NCBI RefSeq assembly: GCF_014202335.1
Contig: NZ_JACHGP010000001.1
Span: forward strand, 481,804 to 545,803
Length of the DNA: 64,000 bases
Direction: 5' to 3'
Origin: Mycobacterium sp. AZCC_0083
GTDB taxonomy: Bacteria > Actinomycetota > Actinomycetes > Mycobacteriales > Mycobacteriaceae
Shown piece after piece: positions 1 to 7,866 of the stretch. The notes beneath the pieces were generated by a model. The model had not been told where the DNA came from. It did not search any database and saw nothing but the letters and a program-made list of their open reading frames with translations. The translations under genes were made by a program, and so were the position numbers. Numbering within the stretch: the first letter of the stretch is position 1; each line of letters begins with the position of its first letter.

Positions 1-3
1 GAT

Positions 4-2154
4 CTACTTCGGCGCCGGGTCGCGCGGGAGTCGCAGGATGCGTTCGGCGATCAGGTTTCTGACGATCTCCGATGTGCCGCCTGCGATGGTCAGGCACCTA
101 CTGAACAGATGGTCGTGCACGACGTCGGGTTCCCCGCCGACCAGGATGGCCCGGCCCGCGATACGCAGTCCCAGCTCTGCAACGCGCTGGGCGTGCTCGG
201 CGCCGAACAGCTTGGCGATGTTTCCTTCGATACCCGCTCCGGCATCGAACACTGCCCGCGCCGCCTGGCGCAGGTTGAGGGTGGCCAACGTGTAGGCCTC
301 GATGAGCAGCGCACCAACCTCGCGTGCCAGACCGGTGTCACCGGGTCGGTGGCGGGCCAGCAGATCGATCAGAACGTCGGCGGTCATGGTCACCGAACCA
401 CCGCCGATGGACACCCGTTCGTTGCCGAACGCGGCCATCGCCACGGTCCAGCCGGCATTCACCGCGCCCACTACGTCGTGGTCGGGCACGAATACATCGT
501 TGAAGAACACTTCGTTGAACAGCGTCTCGCCGGTGATCTCGGTGAGCGGGCGAACCTGCACGGCTGGATCTGCCAGATCGACGATCATCGCGGTGATGCC
601 TCTATGCTTGGCCACACTCGGATCGGTGCGCACGGTGGCCAAACCGCGCTGGCAATTGACCGCGTCACTGGTCCACACCTTCTGGCCGGTCAGCACCCAG
701 CCGCCATCCACACGCTTGGCCTTCGTGGCGACCGCGGCTGCGTCCGACCCGGCACCGGGCTCACTGAACAGCTGGCACCACCGCAGCTCACCCTCGAGGC
801 TGGGCCAGAGCAGGCGCTCGATCTGTTCGGCGCTGCCGTGTTGCAGCAGGGTGGGAACGACCCATTCACCGAGGCCGAGGCTGGGCTTGTCCAGACCGCG
901 CAGGGTCTCCTCGATGATCAACTGTTCGACGCTGTCCGCGGCCCGGCCGTAGGGCGTGGGCCAGTGCGGCTGCAGGTAACCGCTGTGCGCCCAAAGCTTC
1001 TGGCGCCCGTCGGCATCGGCCACCTCGAGTTCGGCGCGGAAATCCAGTGCGGCCTGCCGGTACTGCTCGGCTTCTTCGGGCAGGTCGACCGTTTGGCCCC
1101 GACGCACCCCACCGATCTGCAGCTCGATGACGTGGTCCCGCAGCGCATCCTGGCCACCGGCGAAGGCCTGTAGCACCGTGGCTCGCCTGATGTAGAGGTG
1201 GGCGTCGTGCTCCCATGTGTAGCCGATGCCGCCGTGCACCTGCACGTTCTGCAACGCCACCCGCTGATAGGCCGTAAGAGCGTGCCCCGCGGCCATCGCG
1301 ACCGCCAGGTCGGCCTCCGCACCGACGGCGCGCGCGGCGTCCCACGTCGCGGCGACGGCGAGCTCGGTGTCGACGAGCATATTCGCGCAGTGATGTTTGA
1401 TCGACTGGAAGGAGCCGATCGGCCTGCCGAACTGCTCGCGGGCCACGGCGTACGCCGTGGCCATCTCGGTGCAGGCGCTGAGCCCGCCGACCGCCTCAGC
1501 TGCGGCCAGTAGTCGCACCAGCCGAGCGGCGACGGTGGCTGCCCCGGCGAATACCTCGGCAACGGGTGCGTCCGACAGCTCGAGGACGGTGACCGGGCGC
1601 ATCAGCTGGTCGACGGATTCGGTGCGGGTCGCACAGACGAAGTCGCCTGCCTCGACGAGCACCAGATCGTCGCCGACCGGAAGCAGGAACAGATCGGCGC
1701 TCAGTTCGCCAAGGGTCGCCACGGCTGGGCTGCTGACCGTCGAATCGGTCAGCCGGGCATCGCTTTCCGTTCCGATGCCCGCAGCGGCATCACCCGAGAC
1801 GAGCCGTGGGAGCCACCGCGCCCGCTGCTCATCGGTGCCGACCTCGGCGATCACGGCGGACACCGCCACCGTGGGAAGGAACGGACCGCCGACCGCGGCA
1901 CGTCCGAGCTGCTCCGCCACGATGGTGAGCTCGGGCAGGCCGTAACCCTGACCGCCGAACTGCTCACCGACATGCAGACCCAACCACCCGGTGGAGACGA
2001 TTTCCTTCCACAGGCCGTCGTTCTCCCACCACCGCCCTCGCTCGTCGGACTCCAGCAGGATGCGCCGGGCGTTTGCCGCGCCGCCGCGGCCCGCCACCAT
2101 CGATTTGGCGACGTCGGCCAGGGCGCGGTGGTCTTCGGTTATTGCCAATGGCAT
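4..2154 (-). CDS. Fused two-domain acyl-CoA dehydrogenase
   Basis: The 716-residue protein holds two acyl-CoA dehydrogenase units in tandem, where a usual FadE has about 380-400 residues. The N-terminal unit (about 1-340) ends with QVHGGIGYTWEHDAHLY and lacks the catalytic-Glu motif. The C-terminal unit (about 365-716) has QLFSEPGAGSD and KVWTSDA for FAD and substrate, and ends in IAGGTSEIVRN. This mimics a heteromeric FadE pair, of the kind known for steroid side-chain enzymes (ChsE1/ChsE2), joined in one chain. It probably oxidises a bulky acyl-CoA. It is the last gene of a leftward operon starting at 3167. The ATG at 2154 is used; the stop lies three bases inside the window. Confidence 0.9.
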   Translation of the reverse strand: MPLAITEDHRALADVAKSMVAGRGGAANARRILLESDERGRWWENDGLWKEIVSTGWLGLHVGEQFGGQGYGLPELTIVAEQLGRAAVGGPFLPTVAVSAVIAEVGTDEQRARWLPRLVSGDAAAGIGTESDARLTDSTVSSPAVATLGELSADLFLLPVGDDLVLVEAGDFVCATRTESVDQLMRPVTVLELSDAPVAEVFAGAATVAARLVRLLAAAEAVGGLSACTEMATAYAVAREQFGRPIGSFQSIKHHCANMLVDTELAVAATWDAARAVGAEADLAVAMAAGHALTAYQRVALQNVQVHGGIGYTWEHDAHLYIRRATVLQAFAGGQDALRDHVIELQIGGVRRGQTVDLPEEAEQYRQAALDFRAELEVADADGRQKLWAHSGYLQPHWPTPYGRAADSVEQLIIEETLRGLDKPSLGLGEWVVPTLLQHGSAEQIERLLWPSLEGELRWCQLFSEPGAGSDAAAVATKAKRVDGGWVLTGQKVWTSDAVNCQRGLATVRTDPSVAKHRGITAMIVDLADPAVQVRPLTEITGETLFNEVFFNDVFVPDHDVVGAVNAGWTVAMAAFGNERVSIGGGSVTMTADVLIDLLARHRPGDTGLAREVGALLIEAYTLATLNLRQAARAVFDAGAGIEGNIAKLFGAEHAQRVAELGLRIAGRAILVGGEPDVVHDHLFSRCLTIAGGTSEIVRNLIAERILRLPRDPAPK

Positions 2155-2194
2155 GTGACGGCCTCACTTGTCGGGATGGGTCGGATCGCTCGAA

Positions 2195-2803
2195 TTACCA
2201 TGCGGCGCCGAATTTCTCGCGGTAGGTGACCTCGGTGGCGGGTCGACGACGGGGTGGCGAGAGCTTCTTCGCCGGCGGGCCGAGGTACACCGCTGCCATC
2301 GGCAGCAGCGTGTCTGGCAGTTCGAGTCGCTCCCGGACGCGGTCGACGCCGAACGTGGTCAGCCCGGTAGTCAGGCAGGTTCCGTATCCGAGGTCGGCCG
2401 CGGCGAGCAGCAGGTTCTGCACGGCCGGATAGATCGACGCCGCCACATACATCTCCATGACCCGTTCGGTATCGGCGCAGACCACGACGACGACCGGTGC
2501 GGCAGCGAATCCGCCACGGTTGAAGCCGAATTCGAGGTCGTTGATCAGGGCCTGGTCGTCCAGGCTGCTCTTGATGAAGTCGCCACCGCCGGCATTCCAG
2601 GTCTCGGTCCACCAGTCGGCCAACAGCTTGCGACTCTCCTCGTCGCGGACCACAACGAACGACCATGGCTGGGTGTTCTCGGCACTCGGCGCGTGCACCG
2701 CGCTCTGCAACATCTGCTCGATGTCGGCGTCGAGCACCTTGCCGTGCGGGTCGAACCGCCTGCAGGCGCGCTGCGCCAGCATCACGGTACGGAGTTCGGG
2801 CAC
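2195..2803 (-). CDS. Nitroreductase-family FMN oxidoreductase
   Basis: This 202-residue protein has the nitroreductase fold signatures: an N-terminal RACRRFDP phosphate-binding segment, PWSFVVVRD near residue 45, and a C-terminal AADLGYGTCLTTG. Family members use FMN and NAD(P)H to reduce nitro groups, quinones, flavins or enones. The start is GTG, one base after the stop of the upstream gene, so the pair is translationally coupled. It sits between a small barrel protein and the fused acyl-CoA dehydrogenase, so an enone or quinone-like catabolic intermediate is a plausible substrate. That is inference. Confidence 0.85.
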   Translation of the reverse strand: MPELRTVMLAQRACRRFDPHGKVLDADIEQMLQSAVHAPSAENTQPWSFVVVRDEESRKLLADWWTETWNAGGGDFIKSSLDDQALINDLEFGFNRGGFAAAPVVVVVCADTERVMEMYVAASIYPAVQNLLLAAADLGYGTCLTTGLTTFGVDRVRERLELPDTLLPMAAVYLGPPAKKLSPPRRRPATEVTYREKFGAAW

Positions 2804-2804
2804 C

Positions 2805-3167
2805 TCAGTCGGCCAGTCGGCGCTCGCCGCTGGGCTTCCAGGCGGTCATCGACACGGTGGTCAGGTCGAGCGTCTCGCCAAGCGACAGCTTCCCGGACAT
2901 CACCCGCTCGAGGAACTGCGCCATCACGGCGTCGGGCTCCCCTTCGACCTCGTAGATCACCAGGTAGCGATGAGTCGCTGGTGGCAACTGCGCGGGCAGA
3001 TCCTCGTCGTCGGGGACCTTCAACTCGCTGAGGTCGTATCGCTGCGCCGCCACCACGCCGGGCACGTCGAGCACCTCCGGCACGTGCACCTCGTCGTACC
3101 ACTTGTTGAACCTGTCGTCCTCGCCCGCAATGGGATTGCTGAGCACGATGAATCGATTCTCGGCCAT
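2805..3167 (-). CDS. Small EthD-like dimeric alpha/beta barrel protein
   Basis: A 120-residue protein with the pattern NKWYDEVHVPEVLDVPGV near the N-terminus. This (YD-x2-HVPE-x2) is typical of EthD/DUF4286-like dimeric ferredoxin-fold barrels often found in degradation clusters. No catalytic residue can be assigned. The ATG at 3167 is preferred over an upstream GTG at 3173 because a GAAAGG ribosome site lies seven bases before the ATG. It is the first gene of a leftward operon, with operator A centred about 60 bases upstream of its start. Confidence 0.75.
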   Translation of the reverse strand: MAENRFIVLSNPIAGEDDRFNKWYDEVHVPEVLDVPGVVAAQRYDLSELKVPDDEDLPAQLPPATHRYLVIYEVEGEPDAVMAQFLERVMSGKLSLGETLDLTTVSMTAWKPSGERRLAD

Positions 3168-3219
3168 GGCCACGCCTTTCTGACAGGGCTCACCCGACTC
3201 GGGCTACCTCAGCACATTA

Positions 3220-3235
3220 TGACAGTCGACTGTCA
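3220..3235. promoter_or_regulatory. Operator A copy 1 (perfect 16-bp palindrome)
   Basis: The sequence TGACAGTCGACTGTCA is a perfect inverted repeat. It lies 52 bases upstream of the leftward start at 3167 and directly before the stop of the next gene. Four further copies of TGRCAGT-N2-RCTGYCA occur upstream of other genes in the first 17 kb. It is probably a TetR-family binding site, with the regulator at 14618 as best candidate. Confidence 0.75.
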
Positions 3236-3238
3236 CAG

Positions 3239-4243
3239 TCAACGCGCATCGGCAGCCGTGAACGCGGACCGTTCGATGTAGGCGTGGCCGGTCTCGCCGT
3301 CCCACTGCACCTCTGCCCAACTGATGGTGTACGCCCGTACCGGGTCCATGACGCCGTAGGGCAGACCGTCGGCCATGGATACCCACATCGACGAGCGAAC
3401 CGTGCCGTCCATCGTGTGGCCGCCGTCGAGCGCGAATGAATACGTCTCGCCGGCGCGGGCCAACACCGCGGCTGGCGGCGCCGCCACGATGTCGACCTGG
3501 CGCAATGTGCCGTCCTCGACCACGTAGGCACCCTCGAGCGTGGTGCGGCCGTCGCGGGCCCAGTACCGGCACATGCCGAAGGCCCGACCACTCGGCAACA
3601 CGCCGCCGGTGATGACGTGGCCACCCCAGTCCTTCAGGGTGTCCGCACCCCGCGGTCCGCGCGAATGGTCGCGCCAGCCACCGCCGTTGAATTCCGTCGT
3701 CACGCCGTCGACGGTCATTTGACCGGCCACCCGGATGAGTTGCTCGTAGTGCTCGCGGGCCCAACTCTGTTCGGCCATGCCAGCTCCGGCGGTCGCGGCG
3801 TCCCACACCGGGGTCAGACACTCGACCTCGAGGTCCAGACGGACGTGGCTCTTGGCCCCGTCGGCGAGCAGTCCGGTGCGCATCTGCTCGTAGGACGAAC
3901 GCAGGCAGAAGCCGTCAAAGGTGATGCGCCACTTCTGAAACGGCTGCTCACAATGGAACTCGAGATTCGCTCCTGCGGGCTGGCGGTCGGGGACGGTGCG
4001 GTGATAAGCCCACATGGTGAGCACGCCCTGATCCTCGGGAAGCGCGATGACCACGCGGTCTTCCCATAGCTCCCACATGTCGGCGACGGTGCCCAGGTGC
4101 AACCACATCCCGATGTCGTTGACTGGGTCGTAGGGAGTGAACAGCAGGTTCTCGGTCCATGCGGGGATGTCGGGGCATGCCCGCACGGTGCGCTCGCTCT
4201 CCGGGTTCAGCCCGGACGACAACTGCTGGATCACGCTGCTCAT
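3239..4243 (-). CDS. Conserved hypothetical protein, lipocalin-like
   Basis: A 334-residue soluble protein with no signal peptide or membrane segment. It is rich in aromatic residues and beta-type stretches such as TFDGFCLRSSYEQM and YSFALDGGHTMDGT, which suggests a two-lobed lipocalin-like barrel of the AttH/CrtC kind. That resemblance is a weak impression, not a domain match. The start is ATG with a GGAAGG site upstream. It follows the PEP-swivel gene by 12 bases and is surely co-transcribed with it, so the two probably act on the same substrate. Confidence 0.6.
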   Translation of the reverse strand: MSSVIQQLSSGLNPESERTVRACPDIPAWTENLLFTPYDPVNDIGMWLHLGTVADMWELWEDRVVIALPEDQGVLTMWAYHRTVPDRQPAGANLEFHCEQPFQKWRITFDGFCLRSSYEQMRTGLLADGAKSHVRLDLEVECLTPVWDAATAGAGMAEQSWAREHYEQLIRVAGQMTVDGVTTEFNGGGWRDHSRGPRGADTLKDWGGHVITGGVLPSGRAFGMCRYWARDGRTTLEGAYVVEDGTLRQVDIVAAPPAAVLARAGETYSFALDGGHTMDGTVRSSMWVSMADGLPYGVMDPVRAYTISWAEVQWDGETGHAYIERSAFTAADAR

Positions 4244-4255
4244 TGGGTTTCCTTC

Positions 4256-5869
4256 CTATCCGGTCGACCGGGCCAGTACGGCGATCTCGCCGGTGGAGCC
4301 GTCGACCCGCACCACGTCCCCGGTGCGCAATGCCTTCGTGCCGTTCCCCGTGCCGACGACGCAGGTGATGCCGAGTTCGCGGGCCACGATCGCGCCGTGG
4401 CTGGCCGGGCTGCCGATGTCGGTGACCAGTGCGCCCGCAAGCGAGACCAGCGCGGTCCACCCAGGGTCGACGAACCTGCACACCAGTACTTCGCCGTCGG
4501 AGAGCACGTCGTCCGAATCGGCGTCGAGTACGACGCGCACGATGCCCTCGACCACGCCGGGCCCGGCGGGTGTGCCACGCACCACACCGTCGCCCGCACG
4601 CTCGGAGTCGTCGACCGCAATGGGCTCCGGCATCCCGGTGAAGATGACCGGAAGCTCCACGGCCCGATACTCTTCGCGCCGTTGCCTGCGGAAGTCGACG
4701 AGCGCGCGCGCGTTGCGCGGCAACGGTCCGAGCAGCTCTTCAGTGGTCAGGTAGAAGGTGTCGTCGGGGGATTCCAGCTTGCCTGCCGCGACCAGCTCCC
4801 GGCCGAGGGCGCCTGCGGCGGCCCTGGTTCCGTCCACCGCGGTGAGGAAGGCGGCCTTGGTGAGTTCCACCGACCGCACCTGGAATCCGGTGAATTGCAA
4901 TAGCCTCCGGACCAGCTGCCGCCGCAGCGCGGGCACGCCGGCGAGTAGTTCGGTTTCCGCCCGTTCCCTCTCGGTCACCGCACGCTGCGCCCGCGCCCGC
5001 GGACGTTCGGCCTCTGACCTACCCGCGTGGACCGCGGCGATGCGGACCACTGCCTCGGGGTCCTCCCGCCACGAATGTCCGATGACATTGCCCTCGTTGG
5101 GACCGTGGAATCCGTGCCGCTCGACGAACGCCGTGACCGAGAGTTGACCCTGCCCCACCGACCACACGTCGTCGGCGAGCCTGGTCTCGATGACGCCGCC
5201 GTACCCGGCGAGCAACGTCGGCACCAGATCCGCGCGGCCAAGCCGGCCCGTGATCGACTCGACCTGGGCGCGAACGCCATTCAGGATCATCCTGCTGCGC
5301 ACGTGTACCCGCATGACCGAGCTGAAGCGGTGGGCGGAATCGGCCAGCAAGGCCGTGCCGTCGACAGGATTGCCAGGCAGCACCTCGGCTCGCCACCACT
5401 GCATCTGCTCGTCGTGGGTACGCTGCGGCGCCCGGCGCTGTCGTAGCGCGGTGAGCGGCGCCTTGACCGCGACGAACGGCAGTCGGGTGGGATCGCTCTT
5501 GGTGGGGGTGGCATCGGCACGGACCGAACCCAGCAGGTCGCGTTCGAAGTCGTCACCGGTCATACCCGGCAACAGTCCGGCTAGCTCACGGGCGCGGTCG
5601 ACGTTCATCGCCTGCCTGCCGTAGAAGCAGGCCGTCGCCCACCGGTTCGGGTCGTCGGGAACGATCAGCGCGGAACGGGGCAGGACGCCGAAGTCGTAGA
5701 TGCCCGCGCGAGAGGCATATTCGACACCCGCACCCCAGAGCGACCAGCACAGCGGCGACAGGATGTCAGGAGTGGCCTCGCCGACGTTGGTCAGCGTCCA
5801 CATGCGGTCCGGGTCGCTGCTCCCCCGAATCGGGTCCGTCAGGTCGGCGGGAACACCGTGGTCGGTCAT
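4256..5869 (-). CDS. PEP-utilising swivel-domain protein
   Basis: A 537-residue protein. Its last 90 residues are the phosphohistidine swivel domain of PEP-utilising enzymes: LVTDIGSPASHGAIVAREL with the phospho-accepting His near 491, then a GTGNGTKALRTGDVVRVDG tail. The long N-terminal part resembles the middle region of rifampicin-phosphotransferase-like proteins, but no ATP-grasp nucleotide-binding domain is visible, so the phosphoryl source must be a partner or the function has changed. The ATG at 5869 is chosen because AGGAGG lies just upstream; the frame stays open 19 codons further. Operator A lies 20 bases upstream of the start. Confidence 0.8.
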   Translation of the reverse strand: MTDHGVPADLTDPIRGSSDPDRMWTLTNVGEATPDILSPLCWSLWGAGVEYASRAGIYDFGVLPRSALIVPDDPNRWATACFYGRQAMNVDRARELAGLLPGMTGDDFERDLLGSVRADATPTKSDPTRLPFVAVKAPLTALRQRRAPQRTHDEQMQWWRAEVLPGNPVDGTALLADSAHRFSSVMRVHVRSRMILNGVRAQVESITGRLGRADLVPTLLAGYGGVIETRLADDVWSVGQGQLSVTAFVERHGFHGPNEGNVIGHSWREDPEAVVRIAAVHAGRSEAERPRARAQRAVTERERAETELLAGVPALRRQLVRRLLQFTGFQVRSVELTKAAFLTAVDGTRAAAGALGRELVAAGKLESPDDTFYLTTEELLGPLPRNARALVDFRRQRREEYRAVELPVIFTGMPEPIAVDDSERAGDGVVRGTPAGPGVVEGIVRVVLDADSDDVLSDGEVLVCRFVDPGWTALVSLAGALVTDIGSPASHGAIVARELGITCVVGTGNGTKALRTGDVVRVDGSTGEIAVLARSTG

Positions 5870-5888
5870 ATTCCTCCTGAACCGCTGG

Positions 5889-5904
5889 TGACAGTGAACT
5901 GCCA
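5889..5904. promoter_or_regulatory. Operator A copy 2
   Basis: TGACAGTGAACTGCCA has half-sites TGACAGT and ACTGCCA separated by two bases, with one mismatch between arms. It lies 20 bases upstream of the leftward start at 5869 and next to its ribosome site, so a bound repressor would block that promoter. Confidence 0.7.
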
Positions 5905-5980
5905 CTCTTGACGGGAAGTCTGACACGGCTGGCTGGCGCTCGTCACGCGTTGACCGATCCTTTCGGCTAGCGGTTGACTG

Positions 5981-5996
5981 TGACAGTACGCTGTCA
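5981..5996. promoter_or_regulatory. Operator A copy 3
   Basis: TGACAGTACGCTGTCA is an inverted repeat with one mismatch. It lies 85 bases upstream of the rightward LLM oxidoreductase gene, in the same divergent intergenic region as copy 2. The two copies could serve the two opposite promoters. Confidence 0.7.
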
Positions 5997-6080
5997 TAGT
6001 GTTCTGGGTCACATGGCCCCGCGCGGCTCTGATGGCCCGCGCCAAATGGTGATCTTCAAACCGAAACCGGAAGGCTCGCA

Positions 6081-7001
6081 ATGCGATTCGCCGTTTACCT
6101 GCCAAACTGCATGCACGTCGCCGCAGTCACCCAGTCGTGGGAGCACGATCTGGGCGGGCGGGACATCGCCGGCGTGGCGCAACGGGCCGAACAGCTGGGC
6201 TACTCGATGGTCTTTCTGCCCGAGCACTTCTTCACGCCGACATCTCATGTCGAACTGTCCGGGAACCACTATTTCGACGCCACCACCGCGCAGGCCTTCA
6301 TCGCCGGTGCCACGTCGACGATCACCATCGGGTCGATGGTGACGATCCTTCCGCTGCACAACCCGATCATCGCCGCCAAGCAAATTAGTACCCTCGACTG
6401 GTTCAGTAACGGTCGCGCGCAAGTCACGGTCGGCGTCGGCTGGCTCAAGGACGAGTTCGACGCGATTGGCGTCCCCTTCGACAAGCGCGGCCGGATGACC
6501 GACGAGTACCTGGAGGCGATGTTTGAGCTCTGGCACAGCGATTCGCCGAGCTACGACGGCCAATTCGTCAAGTTCGACGACATCGCGTTCGGCCCAAAGC
6601 CGATCTCCTCACCCCACCCATCGGTGTGGATCGGTGGCGACGCCGACGCTGCGCTGCGCCGGGCGGCGCGGTTCGGCGACGGCTGGGCGCCGTGGCTCAC
6701 CAAACCGGCGGAACTGCCCGCGAAGCTGGACTACCTACGCTCGCAGCCCGGATTCGACGACCGTCCCTTCTCGGTGTTCTACAGCCTGGCGGTGTTGTCC
6801 ATCGGTCAGGAGCACGCCATCATCGACGACCCGAACGCGCAGTTCGGCCAGAGCGCTCAGCAAGTCGTCGACAACTGCAACATGCTCGTCGAGCACGGCG
6901 TCACCGACACCTGGGTCAACCCGCCACCGGTCGTCGACTTCAACGCCTACCTCGACCACATGCAGTGGGTAGCCGAGGAGATCATCCCCAAAGTGGGGTG
7001 A
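6081..7001 (+). CDS. LLM-class (probably F420-dependent) oxidoreductase
   Basis: A 306-residue bacterial luciferase-like protein with a TIM-barrel pattern: an N-terminal MRFAVYLPN strand, FLPEHFF near 50, TITIGSMVTILPLHNP near 90, and the mid-protein VTVGVGWLKDEFDAIG and WIGGDADAALRRAARFGDGW typical of the F420-binding branch. Such enzymes transfer hydride from reduced F420 (or FMN) to enones, alcohols or similar substrates. The ATG has a GGAAGG site upstream. It is transcribed alone, divergent from the swivel-protein operon, under operator A. Its last 46 bases are repeated at 13180. Confidence 0.88.
   Translation: MRFAVYLPNCMHVAAVTQSWEHDLGGRDIAGVAQRAEQLGYSMVFLPEHFFTPTSHVELSGNHYFDATTAQAFIAGATSTITIGSMVTILPLHNPIIAAKQISTLDWFSNGRAQVTVGVGWLKDEFDAIGVPFDKRGRMTDEYLEAMFELWHSDSPSYDGQFVKFDDIAFGPKPISSPHPSVWIGGDADAALRRAARFGDGWAPWLTKPAELPAKLDYLRSQPGFDDRPFSVFYSLAVLSIGQEHAIIDDPNAQFGQSAQQVVDNCNMLVEHGVTDTWVNPPPVVDFNAYLDHMQWVAEEIIPKVG
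6956..7001 (+). repeat. 46-bp direct repeat, left copy (3' end of LLM gene)
   Basis: The last 46 bases of the LLM gene match 13180-13225 at 43 of 46 positions in the same orientation. Both copies end in an in-frame stop. The intervening 6.2 kb carries a complete P450 operon with its own regulator and two pseudogenes. Confidence 0.8.
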
Positions 7002-7010
7002 TCCCCTTTG
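6989..7010 (+). terminator. Candidate hairpin overlapping the LLM stop codon
   Basis: CAAAG-T-GGGG pairs with CCCC-TTTG around a TGAT loop, with one bulged base. There is no clear T-run after it, so it may be only a partial terminator. Confidence 0.4.
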
Positions 7011-7627
7011 TCGGAGCGGAATCCGGCAATCAAACGGAGCTTCACGATGGGGCCGCACCCCTGGACGAGGCGTATGCAACGTTCCATCGCAACTTAAACG
7101 GCGTCACTCGTCCCGGATGATTCGGGTCGCACCGCGGCACTCGTGGTGCTGCTCCTCCGACGTGCCCGTCACGACACGTGAACTCCTCGGACACTAGGCG
7201 ATACAGGCGGGCGCGAGGGCGTGCGCTCAGTGTGCGCGCATCCGTACGCCGTCGAAACTGTTCCACCTTTGGGGCGCAGTTCGATGACGACGCGATCCTG
7301 GCTGGCAAGCGCGCGGGCCATTGCCGCGGCCACCTTCTCATCAGGTGACTACCGCCGGCAGAACTCGGCGAAGAACCAATCCGCGGTCTCGGGTACTTCG
7401 TGCACGGTGGCCAACGTGTGCGCGCTGACCATCTGTTCGGGACCGACGTCGCTACCGGCGCTGGAAATCGCGACGCTGCGCGGCTCCCTGGCCAAGCAGG
7501 CGACGCGCGAGCGATCCCGAAAACACGTCACTCAAGAAGCACACAAGTCATTAGCCCATTTATCGATTGTGTGCTGAATCACCTCGCGGTGGGTGTCTGA
7601 AACGCGCTTCGAGGTATACCCTGAGGC
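7011..7627. other. Gene-poor stretch with a possible decayed reading frame
   Basis: No convincing intact gene is present in these 617 bases. On the minus strand, 7531 to about 7176 reads as protein-like sequence interrupted by a TAG at 7349-7351. Before it is the segment VSAHTLATVHEVPETADWFF; after it, in the same frame, EKVAAAMARALASQDRVVIE. This may be the remnant of an old gene whose family I do not recognise. Other frames look random. Confidence 0.3.
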
Positions 7628-7630
7628 TAT

Positions 7631-7644
7631 AACTAAACTTAGTT
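7631..7644. promoter_or_regulatory. Operator B in the P450-operon promoter
   Basis: AACTAA-AC-TTAGTT is an inverted repeat with a two-base spacer, 22 bases before the ferredoxin start. A TATAAC hexamer (7628-7633) that could be a -10 element overlaps it. The arms differ from operators A, C and D. The TetR encoded at the end of the same operon is the natural candidate to bind it. Confidence 0.55.
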
Positions 7645-7665
7645 CACTTAAGCGAGAGAGGCAGG

Positions 7666-7866
7666 GTGGCGATGCACATCACCATTGATGAATTGAAGTG
7701 CTGCGCAGCGGGTCAGTGCGTATTGGCCGCGCCGGACGTGTTTGACCAGCGGGAAGACGACGGCATCGTCGTTCTGCTCTGCGCCGATCCGTCCGAAGAC
7801 CAGTACGACGCTGTGCGCGAGGCGGCTGCAGTGTGCCCGGCGGCCGCGATCGCGGTGCAGGAGTGA
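7666..7866 (+). CDS. [3Fe-4S]-type ferredoxin for the P450 system
   Basis: A 66-residue ferredoxin. The cysteines lie in KCCAAGQCVLAAPDVF (C12, C13, C18) and AVCPAAA (C57), matching the single-cluster ferredoxins that serve actinobacterial cytochromes P450. It passes electrons from the flavoprotein encoded next to the P450 three genes further on. The frame opens with GTG at 7666; an ATG at 7672 is an equally good start. Its stop overlaps the start of the reductase. Confidence 0.88.
   Translation: MAMHITIDELKCCAAGQCVLAAPDVFDQREDDGIVVLLCADPSEDQYDAVREAAAVCPAAAIAVQE

Noticed and set aside
109..1173. 354-codon plus-strand frame inside the fused FadE region
   Set aside because: It is antisense to a well-conserved acyl-CoA dehydrogenase and has no recognisable domain.
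5870..5926. 19-codon N-terminal extension of the swivel protein
   Set aside because: AGGAGG sits just before the ATG at 5869, and the extension would read through operator A copy 2.
7042..7341. 99-codon minus-strand frame in the gap after the LLM gene
   Set aside because: Its composition looks random, and a different frame of the same strand looks more protein-like.
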